Below are positions 52,262 to 64,000 of a stretch of DNA of 64,000 nt, piece after piece. The notes under the pieces were generated by a model, which was not told the origin of the DNA, searched no databases, and saw only the letters and a list, made by a program, of their open reading frames with translations. Every line of letters starts with the position of its first letter. Position 1 is the first letter of the stretch. A program made the position numbers and the translations under genes. This DNA comes from Cruorifilaria tuberocauda (taxonomy: Eukaryota > Nematoda > Chromadorea > Rhabditida > Onchocercidae), in NCBI GenBank assembly GCA_013365365.1, contig JABVXU010000049.1, positions 1 to 64,000 on the forward strand, given 5' to 3'.

Positions 52262-55200
52262 TTATTGAGGAATATTGAAAAGACTCGGTGGAAATGTGCA
52301 CACGGAATTATCCACGGGCGCAATAATATTCAGCAAGCGAGAAAATGCATTGATTAATCCCTTCTGTTCAAGGATCTGATTCACGGTCGCTTCATAACGC
52401 TATAATAATAATAACAGTTAATAACAATAATAATATAAAAATAATAAATGATTAATAATTAATAGTAATATGAATTGTAATAATATTAATAATAATGGAT
52501 AAATGATTGAAATTTCTAAATTCTAAATTTGAAAATGGTGGGTGCAAAAATGACAAATTTTGATAGTATGACCTCAATTAAGATCTGAAATATTGCAGTT
52601 TATAATTTTGATTTCAAAATTTTCATGATCTGACGTCTTTAGAATTTTTTCAGTTGAAAAAACAAGTCAAACCGTTAATCTCTGTTTGAGTTCATTCAAT
52701 CAATTGGTTTACTAAAAAAAAAAAGAATTCTAATTTAAAATTATGTGGATTGGGGAACTATGTTTTTTAAAATAGCAATTTTTTTTTCGAAAGATATAGC
52801 TTTGCAGTTATTTAAATATAAAATATTGGTGACCTGCTTGTAGATGACAGGATCGCGTGCGAATACATATAACGGATAATTACAATTTGTTGAAAGTATT
52901 GTGAAGCTGTATTGACCGACTTCATTTAGCGGACCAGCGTGAATTATATGAACTAAAATTTTCAAATAATGAAAAAAATTGAACTGCATAATTTGCTACA
53001 GAAAACGAAGTGAGTTTTGGGTAAGGTTATTTAAATGATTTTTTAAAAAATTGTAGTAAAAACTTTCTTTTAAAATACAAATACCGTTGACATCATCCTG
53101 ATAACTAGTTGTACGATAAATTAGTTCTCCAGCTTGTTTAACAATAGCATAACCAGAGCTGATACGTGGCTTAACATAGGGTGTACCATCAGTTGTGTAC
53201 TCAAATACTTCAAATATCGTGCCAACTCCGCCGTCGTTCACATCTGCTAACTTTTTATAAGCAACCATACTGCACGGCCCTGTTGCTAGTGGTGGACTAT
53301 ACATAACCTGAAAGATCAAAAACCTTCTCAAATTTTGAATCTTAAACTATCCTAACTTTGGAGCAAAAGTCAGTTTATCTTCTCACTCGAGATATTTCTT
53401 AAAACGGCTACTATAAGTTGAAGATACTTTCTCTCGCAATTCTCATCCTCATATTCTTTTTCAACTTCAACTTTAACTGACCTGATACCATTGACCCATG
53501 AATGCATCAACATCAAATTCTTCAATGGGAACTGGTTTTGGATTACAGAGGGGAGACGATGGTTGGGTTATTAGGTTTTGAATCAGTTCCAAATTTTCGC
53601 CGATTACAGCTTGCTGTGCAGGAGTAAGCGTCAGTGATGTCGACCTGGCCTCAGAATTTTCATTACTTCCATTCGTCTATAATTTATTATGCATGCATTC
53701 ACGAACACTTCAAAGAAAATGGAAAACAATTCCAATCAATAGGATTTAGAAAATAAGCGCTGCCACAACAGTATGTTTTAAAAGTTATCAACTGTAATGA
53801 AAAATCTCAAATCGTCTTTTTATACAGTTTGTACAGTTATTTAGGACGAAGTCTGAAATGTGTTTTTCGTAAAACTAATGTAAAAATAATTGTTTATAAT
53901 ATCGAACTCAATCGACTGAAGATATAGCGCTTAATTAAAATTTTTGAGAAATGAATTTTCTAATTAAGCACCATTAAGTTTTAAGTGATCACCTGAATAG
54001 ATCCACTAGTGAGTGCTTTATAGAGAACATCGGCGATCATGTTTTTGGCTGGAATTGGACTATTTTCACCTTCAATCAAATTACCAACCGTTTTCGTTAA
54101 ACTGCGGGTGTCCGGTTCAAGCTTGTTTTTCTTACTATTTAAACCGATCAAATTGATTATTGTACCGATTAGACCACCCGATGATGAAGAATCGTCCGTT
54201 AGCGCACCATACTTCAATAAGATTTGGAAGTTGAAAACTTTTATCAGTAAAAATAAGTTCATGAACTTTTAACACATTTTAAATCATTTGGTAAGTCTAT
54301 CTGTTTTTAAAAAATTTCTGAACGATTAGAGCAATAAATTCTTGCACAAACTTCTTCATTTTCGACGTCTTCATCATTCTTTTCTTTATTTGAGAGTGAA
54401 ACACGGCGAATCTCATTCTCATTAGGACCAAAACCTCCATCAGGAACTTCAGGTTGTGATTCAATCTTTGGTATTGTTGGCATCTAATGTAATCATGATT
54501 TAGTGAATCATTTCATTTCAAATTTGATAATTCGCCCTTTTTTCGAATTTAATTTCTTGTTACCTATCAAATTTCGGATACCTCACTTCTTTCTTTTTCT
54601 TTCTAACCATTTTGCTCGTAGAGCAGAAAAACAAGAAACTGGAGTAGAAAAAAAAACTACATATTGATACAGGCGCAATTAAAACTTGGTACCTGTTCTG
54701 TAGCTATCTGTCGTAAATGAGGACGTATTAGTTCAACCGGCGGTCTCGCTAAATCAGGAAAAACGTTAGGTATGCCACGTATAGATGAATGCACATTATC
54801 ACCTGATCCTTCAATTTCTTCATCCGTTATCCCTCTCGCTTGCATTCCCTGCGATTGCAGAAGTTAACTTCACTTGAACATAATGAAAAAATTGGAAATC
54901 TACCATTACTAAATTCGACAAAAACCAACAAAAGCCAATATAAAACTACCGAAGTAGTTTGAATTTTGCATGAAACAAGTGAAAAATACGTATAAAATAA
55001 GTTAAAGTATGAGCGGCACAATGGAATGTTCACATACTGGGAGTTTGCGGAGGTTCGAAAATGATGCAATGGGGCTACCACTGTTAGCAACTGAGAAACC
55101 TTGATTGAAACCAGGTGGTAATTGTTGAGAGACTCCTGATGGTGCACTAAGAAATTGCTCTATGGAACGTTCGACTTCATTCAATGCGGCATTATTAGTC

Positions 55201-55466
55201 TCTGAACTGTCTCGTACAGGGCGACCAATTTCATAACTTTTTGGTGGGAAAAATCCACCTGGTCTTGGGCCAATAACACTTTCCACAAGGCCACGTGCAT
55301 GATCTTCCAGTTCAAAATACTTCTTATATTCGGGTGGTACAGTTGGTTTTGCCGCATAACGTGGAGCTTGTGGTAGCGCAAACACATCAAGCTGCGCAGC
55401 AATCAATGGCATCACATGGATTATCAAAATCAGTAAGGAACGTGTCACATCCATGTTTGTTCCCAT
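52262..55466 (-). CDS. LPR-B: secreted lipocalin-related protein with long N-terminal extension
   Basis: Eight exons: 55466-55038, 54848-54693, 54483-54352, 54211-53993, 53676-53482, 53307-53085, 52952-52834 and 52399-52262. They total 1611 nt (536 residues) with phases 0,0,0,0,0,1,0. A signal peptide (SLLILIIHVMPLIAA) precedes about 290 residues of low-complexity, Pro/Ser/Glu-rich sequence. The barrel starts at FMGQWYQ, with PCSMVAY, then YSFTILSTNCNYPLYVFARDP as the lipocalin strand motif and a C-terminal Cys (SVCTF). It has no intron inside the segment after MVAY, where the other three copies have one. The long extension may act in matrix assembly (inference). It is nearest to LPR-C by the position of the last intron (after YKQ/FYQ). 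Confidence 0.87.
52402..52500. repeat. Degenerate AAT/TAA-rich simple sequence in LPR-B intron 7
   Basis: About 100 bases built almost wholly of imperfect ATA/AAT triplets directly upstream (minus-strand sense) of the last LPR-B exon acceptor. It is a decayed trinucleotide microsatellite. Confidence 0.85.
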
Positions 55467-56130
55467 AAATTTACCAGGTGATGCTTTCTTTACATCAACT
55501 GTAAAAGTGTGTTGCCTTTCCCATTAACCTAAACGGCTTTATTTTACAATCGATATAACATCATTTACAATAATTCGAAATTGAAACAAAAACGATTGCT
55601 TAAACTTGCATAAATGGATATCATAAATTAATCACAAACGGTCTGATCAGCTGAGAAATTAAAGAAAACGTTTGATGCTAACACCTTGAACTTTTTTTGA
55701 GACAAAGTTAAAATGCTGTTGTTCATATCGAAGTTCACATTGAATCACAAATGGTCCCGACAACATGTTCGAGATTTAAAGATGGCAGTGTAAAATAACA
55801 CTGAGAATTAAATCTTTGTAAATTTTTTTTCAAAATTTCTTGCTCTAAAAATGGTAAGTGAGCGAGGGAGGAAAGGAAATCGAAGAAGAGATTGACGAAA
55901 ATGCCGGAAGAAGAAGGGAAAGACCCAGCAAGTGACCCCAATCGAAAAATAAATGAAAAGAAGGAAACGCTGGACGGTAGCTGAAGTCGCCGCATATTTG
56001 TGATCACTTCAAACTAGCGCATCAGGCCATTGCCCTTTAGTGACACGTTTATCAAACACGGATAATACATTACCATCATAAGTTCACTGATAATCTTCAT
56101 CACAGAGAAAACACAGAAGACAGAGAAACA

Positions 56131-56150
56131 GACGGACGGACGGACGGACG
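56131..56150 (+). repeat. GACG tetranucleotide microsatellite
   Basis: Five uninterrupted GACG units in the LPR-B/LPR-C spacer. Confidence 0.97.
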
Positions 56151-56370
56151 ATGGACACACCTAAATAAAAAGACTGACAGTATGTGGGACAGTCTAAATA
56201 GAAATGTACTACTAAACATCTCGAAAATGTGCCAAAGGCCGAAATATGTCAGAGGTGAAAGGCGCAAGAATTCTCGCTTGGTGGTTTGACTCTGATAATG
56301 ATATGCATGTGTGTGTATATATGTTTGTATGTGGATATGTGTGTGGGTGGGTGTGTCACTATTGATAGGG

Positions 56371-56530
56371 TCAGTGCCCTTGCACTAGTTTCTTCAATGC
56401 CAGCTGTGGATTCTGAAGCATTTCTCTTATTGGACTGTGGGCATCTGCTCCAAACGAAGAACCAAATAATCCGGATTTGTTTGCTGCTTCCAATCCGGCG
56501 TTTCTTGCTACCTCTTGATTTTTCAAGACC
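56371..56530 (-). CDS. Orphan 3' exon of unknown affiliation
   Basis: It follows a strong acceptor (TTTTTTACAG). The frame runs 52 codons to a TGA at 56371-56373 with protein-like composition: NQEVARNAGLEAANKSGLFG, then SPIREMLQNPQLALKKLVQG. It enters with one leftover base (phase 2), which no donor near the end of LPR-C offers, so it does not extend that gene. No upstream exon could be identified between here and 57101. It may be the end of a small gene, an alternative LPR terminal exon or a remnant. Confidence 0.3.
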
Positions 56531-57101
56531 CTGTAAAAAACAATTTTGCCTTTCAATAAAAAAATTGTCTACTTATTTGTTGAGAATTTCCCAACTAACA
56601 GTAAAAGCAATGCTGCTCATTTTTAGAAATTTTCCGCTATTTCATAAGTTGAAAATTATTTTATGAAACGTATTTCTTATCTGCTTCGAAAAATATTTAA
56701 CTCAAATTTATGCTAATAACTAAAATCTGTGTTGCTCTATTTTTATGAATACGTTAAAGGATTAGGTGGAATAGTGGGGACACAAGAGAAGTGAGAATGG
56801 CTTAACTTCAGTGCTATTCATTTTTTTTATTCCATGAATCAGTGCGATAGGAACAATCGTCCAGTAAGTTATAAATTAAGAAATACTGCAAACGTGAAGA
56901 ATAAGAAAAATGGAAAGTTTACTAGATTTGCTTATAGTGAGCCAGTAAATTATTTCATAAGATGGAGCTTTACATGTGAGAAAGATTCCATCGATAAAAA
57001 TTTGCAAAAGTAGTAAAACTTCTGGTTAAATTTGAGTGAATTTGAATTTCCAGAACATAATTAGAAAATTCTTAAGAAATATTCAATAAAAATGAGTCAT
57101 T

Positions 57102-59198
57102 TTAATCTTCACTGATGTACACTGAAGCATACCGTCGAGCAAATACTTCTTTTTCGGATGGCCATTCACAATCGGCACCCTGGTAAATAGGTCTCGGAGA
57201 ATTCCAAAATACTTTTCCTCCGAATCCAGCATGCTCAAGAAATTTCACAACTTCTTCGTTATATTTCTGAAAATAAAACTTCGAATTACATGACAGCTTC
57301 ATGTACGTTTCAGGGTTTAATTTAATAAAAAAATTAATGAATGATAGAATACTTGGTAAAATATCATGGGATGGCGAGCATAAACGCTTAATGATAGCCT
57401 GTTTGCATCGGTAACAATCATATATTGATATTGTTTTTCTTTTTCCCTTCCATCGGTTGCATTCGTATAATTTGGGCCGACACTGATTATATTAACTAAA
57501 TTTCCAGAAAATTTTACTACCATTTAAGTAATGAAATATCCATGTGTGATTATAATATTTAAATATTTTTTGTGATTACAATGCTTAAATACAATATTAA
57601 ATATAAACAATTTTAAAATCTTCTTGATTTAAATTCCAAATGCAGGTGTTACTTACATTGCCGCGGATAAAAATATTCTTCAGTATACATCCAATACTGT
57701 CCGGCACCAACTTTATTCAGATCTCTTTTATAAGTCTCAAATGGACCATTTTTTGTTATCACGCGATAAGCTTCTTCGATTGAAAACCCATCCTCACCCA
57801 TTACCGAATTTGGCTTGACTGCAAATTTAGATATGACTCAACTCGTGTCGCTCACCTAAATGACGGTAATATAGATTGAAGTAAAACCCTCTTTTGTGCC
57901 GTTAGGCAGTAACTGGGAAGCTTACTCAAGATTTGAGCAGAGAAGTTTTCATTAAAAAAGTTTCACACATAATGCATCAGTGAGGTCAAAATACTGGACA
58001 ATAGAATACTGTATAAATGTTTGTTATCATATCACCATCCAATGAACAAATAGAAAGGACCTACAATATGCGATTGGACAAAACATATCCGCCTTGTATA
58101 CATCAAAACTTATTGCAGCTTTATACACCTATAACATATATATTCCTGAAAACTAATCAGCAAACAAAAAACAATTTTTACATTATACATAAAATTTTAA
58201 AACCATTCTGAATTTAAAGCTTATCTAATTTGAGGCCGGCTGGATAAGAAATTTGCCGAGTTTTATAGCGTATTATAAGTAAAAACTGATAATGAATCAT
58301 TGAGATAAAAATAATACAGTTCACTAAAATTCTTGCTCTTCTGCACCATTTTATGATGGCTCTAAGCCTTGTCATTTAGGTTAAAACTAATTAGTCTAGA
58401 AAAATGTTCCGATTTTGAAGAAGTTATAATTACGTATGCAAACGCGAGAATTGTGAAAATATTTTAGAAGTTTGTCGAGTACCGCATCAAAGAAATGCAT
58501 AAAGATATTGCCATATTAATACAAAAATAACGATGATAACCTGATACCATCGACCCATGATTTGTGAAGATGGTACATCAATTGTTTCAACATTATTTTG
58601 CATCATATTGCTTATACCACTAATAATGCCAGCTAGGGCGTTGATATCCATCTAAAAACTGTCGATTGGCTGAATGAGGAAGTTAATGGCACTTCGGAGC
58701 ACTCGAAACTAACTACCTTTGCCGACGCGTTAAAAACTCTAATCAGGTTTATTTCTACAGCAGCTATAGTGATACTAAAAGATTGTTGCAACAACGTCAG
58801 ATAATAGATTAAGAATGTGAGTTTAATAATAAAATGGTGCCACTTGGAAATATGTGATAATGATTTATTATTATTATCTTATTATTATTAATGAATATGA
58901 AGAAGTTAGGTCAGTTTTTTACTAGCAGTGATCATTTTATTAATTAGTGTCAAAAGATAGTCACCTATTCTGAGCTTTAAAATTTTTTAACAATTTTGAT
59001 AATTATGATTTGTGGATTGTGATTATATAAAATGAAAAGATGCTCAAATAATCATTTAAAAAAATGTGCATACCTCCAGAAATTATTTGAAAATTTTGTA
59101 GTTCAATCTTAAAAAGTAGTAAATCGGCTTACCGGATTTTCACCAATGCTTTTCACATAACTTGTAGTAAGAATAAGTAACAAGAATAGTGATATCAT
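57102..59198 (-). CDS. LPR-C: short lipocalin-related protein, possibly interrupted by a stop
   Basis: Seven exons: 59198-59133, 58651-58541, 58128-58065, 57912-57856, 57818-57657, 57495-57353 and 57266-57102. They total 768 nt with consistent phases 0,0,1,1,1,0. A signal peptide (MISLFLLLILTTSYVKS) leads almost directly into the barrel (MGRWYQ; DMFCPIAY; MIVTDANRLSLSVYARHP, the lipocalin T-D motif). It has only about 30 residues of extension, against 170-290 in its neighbours. In the phase-correct frame exon 4 has a TAA at 57904-57902, between a FTA and a YYRH segment that align with LPR-A (FGA ... FYRE). Use of a weak acceptor after AAAAGAG (57884) would skip the stop and about 9 residues. 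It may therefore be a young pseudogene, carry a null allele or splice unusually. All other exons look intact. Confidence 0.75.
58862..58895. repeat. TTA trinucleotide-rich simple sequence in LPR-C intron 1
   Basis: Two short runs of TTA triplets, interrupted once, inside the first intron of LPR-C. They resemble the AAT-rich tract in LPR-B. Confidence 0.85.
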
Positions 59199-61139
59199 CG
59201 TACCGAAGGAAGTCAATCGCGGATTGCTGTATAGTGAATTGAGAAATAATATGTTGTGTGGGGCTGTTCAATAGGGTAAGGTTGTTGACCTGCGAATTGA
59301 ACTTCATTCAATCTATTCACTGATCTGATCAGACCTTGAAATTTTGTGTTAAATTTAGGTTAATATTCCCTGCGCCATTTCTTATTACAGAAACCACTGA
59401 TTTTTTTTAAAATGAGATATCATCCATAGACAAAATGCTTTGATATGTTCAATTATTTCAATACAATCATCATATTCCAACTTTTGCCCTTTTAAATGCA
59501 TGCACTCAAATTGCAACTTATCATTTCCCGAAAATTTTATTTTTGCATACATGAAAGATATTAATTTATGCCTATTCCACTAATATTGCGTTCATTTTGT
59601 ATTGTTAATAAACATTTTAGAAAGCATAAATCGCTATTTTTCCAGTATGGGAAGTTTTTTGCATGTGAAATGTATAACAATTTGTTTCAATTGCATCACA
59701 TATAACTGAATCACATTCAGTAGGTATCATCTTTTCGAATTAACGATTATCAAACTAGGGAAAAATTTCGACGAAGGGTTCGACGAGAAAAACTTGGGAA
59801 AAGTTCGCCACCGAAAGTAGTCTTCAAATATGAATTTCATACATTTTATGGAATTATATTTGTTCGACATAAAGATAAAATTTTTATCACCTTCCCAATT
59901 ATTTAAACAGTTTTAAATAATGTTTATGCTATTAATATAGTTTAATAGTGCTAAAGCGGTGAAATCAAACCACAAGCGTCATTATTTTGTTTGTTGTTAT
60001 AGGGAACAATGTTTCTGAAAGGAAAACTGGATTGGTTTTCACTTTAATCATTTGAAGTGTGTTTCCATCATATTTTAATAAATTTAATGATTCAATAATT
60101 CATATGTATTTTCTAGAACAGTAATAATGTATTCCAGACAGCAAAAAGTTTGTAGTGAATTTTGGGGATAAGATAGTATGGCTTTTTTCTTTGTAACAGC
60201 ATTAATAGTACAGCATCCAAGACATATGTTTAAGTGTGAATATTCTAAAAGATATTTTTATTGACCCACAGTACAAGATGGTCATTTACCACCAACTGCC
60301 ATAAAATAGGTTTCTAAATACTTTAATAATCACCGAAAATTATATCACAGAATTTTTAGCAGAAAAAGATTGTTTGCAATTCAATAAAAAACAAGTTCAA
60401 AACATATTACATCTGTCTGATTTATCCCTACAAATGACATTAATTACAGTTTAATAATCAGTTATCCTGCATAAAAATATCGAATTTTCAACAAACGTTC
60501 AACCAATTAATTAGAATCTATCAGATAATTATAGTTTTTAATGTACATAAAACATAAAGCAAAGGCAGATATAATTAGTTACTTTGACTGATAAATAAAA
60601 GCTGGATATTTCTTTCATCTTGGTCAATTTACTAAGTGAATGAGATTTCTGCAGACATGATATATCTGAACCTTTCGACAGCCCAAAATTGCATTAAATC
60701 CTTGCCTATTGGACAGTTGTTCAATTTTTTTTTCAGTTTGGTTCTCACCATGACTAAGAATGATAATATTACTGCCTCATGTTTTCGTCGACCAAAACAA
60801 ATTTTGGTTAAAATTTTAAATCAGATCTTAATGTAAAATACCTGCGTGATGCTATTAGGGATGTATTAGTGGATGAATTATAACAAACTGATACGTAAGA
60901 TTCATTGAAATTCGATTGTTTTAGAACTTTCTTCAAAATCTAATTTGACTTCGCCAATAAAACAGAAACTCCGAACTTCGAAAATAGAAGGTAAAAAACG
61001 AGAAGTGCTATTATTTTTATATTTCTCAAATATAATTTAGCCGTCCTTCGACCTATCGAAGGATAGCTCAAAAAATGTATCTGTGGTGCAAACAATCAAA
61101 TAAAGCCAATAAAAACTCGTTATCGATAAGTAACTAAAT
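59199..61139. other. Spacer between LPR-C and LPR-D
   Basis: About 1.9 kb of AT-rich sequence with no supported exon on either strand. The 66-codon plus frame at 60636-60836 has no splice context or recognisable content. The region should include the LPR-C promoter and the 3' end of LPR-D. Confidence 0.45.
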
Positions 61140-63611
61140 TTAGGTCAAACGTTTACTAGGTCCAAATACTTCGAAAGTACTGTCAGCATACTGACAGGAG
61201 CTATAAGTAGCTGGTTGTAGCATATTAAAAGCCCTAATGAAGCCATTAATAAAACCTTGATCTTCTAACCATCGTAGTACTTCTTGTTCATATTTCGATT
61301 TAAATTTATCCGGATCCCGGACTAACACAGTTACTGGATATTTTACCCAATTTGACACCACTGCCCATTCATATTGTGGATTACCAAATGGATCTGTTCC
61401 TTCTGGACCCAATTTGTAAATCCAAACTGCAAATATTCGTTACAAGATTTCTGCTATTTTTATAAAATAATGGAAAAATTCTCGTCGAAAAATGATTAAA
61501 AACCTAAAAAACTTAGGCAACTACAATTATCAAAGTTAAAATTTAGGCTTAACTACATGATGAATCTCAGTCTGGCCTTAAATCTCATTTTGATTGAATA
61601 AAAAGTCAAATAGGTTAAGAAAGTAGCAGAATAGCAATAAAAAAAATGAAATGTTGTTCGAATATTAAGATGTAGCTCATGTAGTAACAATATTATCATC
61701 GTGATAAAAGTAAAAAAGCGAACATGGTTGCGCATCAGGAGTTTCCGAGCTATGCAACTGCAACATGGCATCCTTATTACCTCCACGAAAGGCGTAACCG
61801 ATTGAATAACGTACGGGACCGAATTCGCTTCCCTCACGATAAATTTTCAACGCTGTGAAAGTAGCTGTCTTATCGTTCTTCGTTAAGCCGCCATCTATAT
61901 CAAAATGATTGAATTTTAAGGAAATATAGTTAAATATAGTTCTATAACATTATTTTTTGGGTTATGCATGCTGATGAAGGTAGTCGAAAATAAACTGAGT
62001 TAGTAAATTCCTGCTTTTTGCAAGTTAGCTTAATTAAACTTCGGAAAAAAAATCTCAACATTACTGGTTGAAATTTTTTCCACTTCATTTTTCACTTTTT
62101 CATTTTTTCAGATCATTTCAAATCTGTTGATTTCCAATGCGCTCACTATTTTATCATTTTTGATCAAACTAATATCTAAAACAGTTAAGATTTGAAAAAT
62201 GAAAGAATGACAATAAACGAACAATGATGTACAACACAACGCTGTTCAGTAGCACGAGGACTGTTGATACCTTCAAACCACCTTCCCATAAATTTGTGCA
62301 AGTCGAAATCTTCCGGTGTTGGCGGTAACAGTGCATCAGTCACGTTATCGGCAAGAGTCTGCAACTGCTCCGGTGGTATCACATCAGCCAGTGTCGTTCC
62401 ATTCGAAATACGACGTGTTATTGAACCTATATTTGAATATTATGGATGCGGCATAAGCGAAAGATATTTTCCACATTTACATAGGATTTCCCGGCAAATG
62501 TTACAGGGAAACTGAAACAGACCAATAAGCTGAACGACATCTATTTGACCCTGTTCATTGCGAGGTATGCCACCTGGTAACAATGGGAAACCAGGTATTC
62601 GTGGCAGTCCCGCATGAGCTGGTCCACGTCCGCCACCAGCTCCAAGCGCTGCTGCTACTCCAGAAAGTACTCTTTGCGCAGCATTTTGTTGTCGACGAAT
62701 TCCGGAGCGGGAAGCGCTTTGTGCTGCAGCTTCAGTTTCAGCATCCATTGAATATGCAACAGACGTATCACCGGAACCACTTGTTCCCAAAACACTAGGA
62801 ATGCCTTGCGACAATGCATCAGCTACACCGGCTGAAATCAAACTTTTTGCTTGTAACTTCTTGAAATTCTTATGATTTTGTCAAAATTGATTGTATCCAA
62901 AAGCTTGAAAGCAAAGCTCTAAAGTTAACAAAGTACTTCTGTTAAATGAAAGGGTGATATCCATTATCAGGACAAAAGGCTTTTGTATGCAAAATCTTCA
63001 AATTAATAATTCATACGGATAACTTACTGTCTTGAACTAGCTTCCTTATTGAACTTGATAATAAACCAATAAGGCCATTCTCCCCAGGAGTAGCATCAGG
63101 CAAAGGCACACTACCTGTGCCTCGATAATGTGTGGGACCTGTTGCTTCGTTGTACAACTGATTTAACTGATTTCCAAATGCTGGATTTGCTTGTGACAAT
63201 ATATCTGTAATTAAGTTAATCTGTATGCAAATTACAAATGGTTCCACAAATTCCAAAGAATGTACACCAACCATTCTGCGAGGTTGAAGATGGCAGATTT
63301 CCGGAAATATGCTCCAGCGGTAGGCCTTGAACAGGTATTCCTGCAGCTCTCAATTCCTAGAACTTCTAAGTGAAACATTTTTTTATGTAATCACTTTCTA
63401 TGCCACAATTTATGTATGTTTTTCGATAAAAAACCTGAATAGCGCCTGCGAAACCATCTGGATGATTGCCAGTAAGACCAGGTATACCAAAACTATCGAG
63501 ACCGAAAAATTTGATGAGCTGGTTTTGTACATCTGGTGGTATGTTTATTGGAGGTGGCGGTGGTGGCGTTGTTACAGGGCGCGGTACAAACTGCTGCTCT
63601 GTCGTTGGTGA
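61140..63611 (-). CDS. LPR-D: lipocalin-related protein with Pro/Gly/Ala-rich extension (5' end not in view)
   Basis: Seven exons are visible: 63611-63435, 63356-63272, 63204-63028, 62831-62523, 62426-62223, 61894-61724 and 61426-61140. They total 1410 nt (469 residues), all internal introns phase 1 after the first. No signal peptide is seen, so at least one more 5' exon lies upstream, probably beyond the window. The extension has a polyproline run (TTPPPPPPINIPP) and an Ala/Gly-rich block (SGVAAALGAGGGRGPAHAG). The barrel begins FMGRWFEGINSP, then RCVVHHY, IYREG and SNWVKYPVTVLVRDP, with a C-terminal Cys (SSCQY). Introns present in LPR-A after WFQ and before the final block are absent here, so two introns were probably lost. 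The barrel is closest to LPR-A. Confidence 0.85.
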
Positions 63612-64000
63612 CTAAATGCGTCATTTAATGATTTGCAGCTTTAATGCTTTATTGTGATTTTATAAATTTACATTAAATTATTCAAGACGACGAACTATGA
63701 AATTTAAATCAACCAAAGAAATTTGAGGGGATTAAAGCGTCCTCATTAAAAGTGATGTTCAGATCCCATTATCCTTATCTATCTTAGATTGTTTGATGGA
63801 ACAATTTATGGAGTTGGTTTCATTTATCCAGTAGTATTTTTCATTAGAAGTAACAACAGTGACCTTGTTACAAAAGCAATGAAGCATTACAGATTGATTC
63901 AACTTTTTATGTCTTTTTATTACCCAATATTGTTAATTCTGAAGAATACTTTTGATTCCCAAGTTCATTCCATATTATAATTAGTTGCTATGAAACTTCA
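63612..64000. other. Right edge, upstream of visible LPR-D exons
   Basis: No further minus-strand exon with a start codon and signal peptide is apparent here, so this is probably an intron of LPR-D. The plus-strand frame at 63789-63980 has no supporting splice sites. Confidence 0.4.

Larger units (their letters stand above)
55467..57101. other. Spacer between LPR-B and LPR-C
   Basis: About 1.6 kb. It contains a GA-rich stretch at 55857-55935 (CT-rich in LPR-B sense, promoter position), the GACG microsatellite, a TGTG/TATG-rich run at 56305-56356 and the orphan exon at 56371-56530, each noted separately. Confidence 0.45.

Noticed and set aside
62264..62798. Plus-strand frames of 71-83 codons
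   Set aside because: Antisense of LPR-D exons 62831-62523 and 62426-62223.
1..64000. tRNA, spliced-leader RNA, rRNA, mitochondrial or bacterial (Wolbachia-type) insertions and intact transposons
   Set aside because: I looked for B-box-like motifs, long GC-shifted bacterial frames and transposase motifs and saw none convincing. A formal search (tRNAscan, Infernal, repeat library, Wolbachia genome) would be needed to exclude short or degraded copies.

Overview
This window is AT-rich, intron-dense animal DNA, almost certainly from a nematode. Introns are short with TTTCAG-type 3' sites, and the genes include a nematode Clc-like claudin family and a tandem array of nematode lipocalin-related (LPR) genes. 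Overall composition and gene style suggest a clade III (spirurid/filarial-like) worm, but species cannot be fixed from sequence alone. Exon models below were built by hand from splice sites, reading frame and paralogue comparison. Most close in frame with consistent intron phases, and exceptions are flagged.

Layout, left to right. (1) 3-320 (+): the C-terminal end of a type I-like membrane protein cut by the left edge. (2) 384-2724 and 5141-9062 (both -): two tandem Clc-like tetraspan (claudin superfamily) genes that share intron phases and three identical exon lengths. (3) 9063-19902: about 10.8 kb with no confident gene, containing a GC-rich island, a 100-bp purine tract and a few weak coding candidates. 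(4) 21350-28645 (-): a long nuclear-type protein with a PWWP domain near the C-terminus, most like the PWWP2 class, with a possible further 3' exon at 19903-20066. (5) 28646-37400: mostly empty, with a promoter-like GC/GA-rich patch near 35.9-36.3 kb. (6) 37401-44716 (+): a complete 19-exon TBCK orthologue (pseudokinase + RabGAP/TBC + rhodanese-like, 867 codons). (7) 47523 to the right edge (-): four tandem LPR lipocalin genes, here called LPR-A to LPR-D. LPR-D runs off or close to the right edge.

How the genes relate. The Clc-like pair and the LPR array are both local tandem duplications of membrane or extracellular surface genes, whereas the PWWP gene and TBCK are single-copy housekeeping-type genes arranged head to head. 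The four LPR genes encode secreted lipocalin-fold proteins. In nematodes this family shapes the apical extracellular matrix of cuticle and tubular epithelia. They differ mainly in their N-terminal Pro/Gly-rich extensions and in intron gain or loss. LPR-C contains an in-frame stop in the most parsimonious exon model. No tRNA, rRNA, CRISPR, intact transposon or bacterial insert was recognised.
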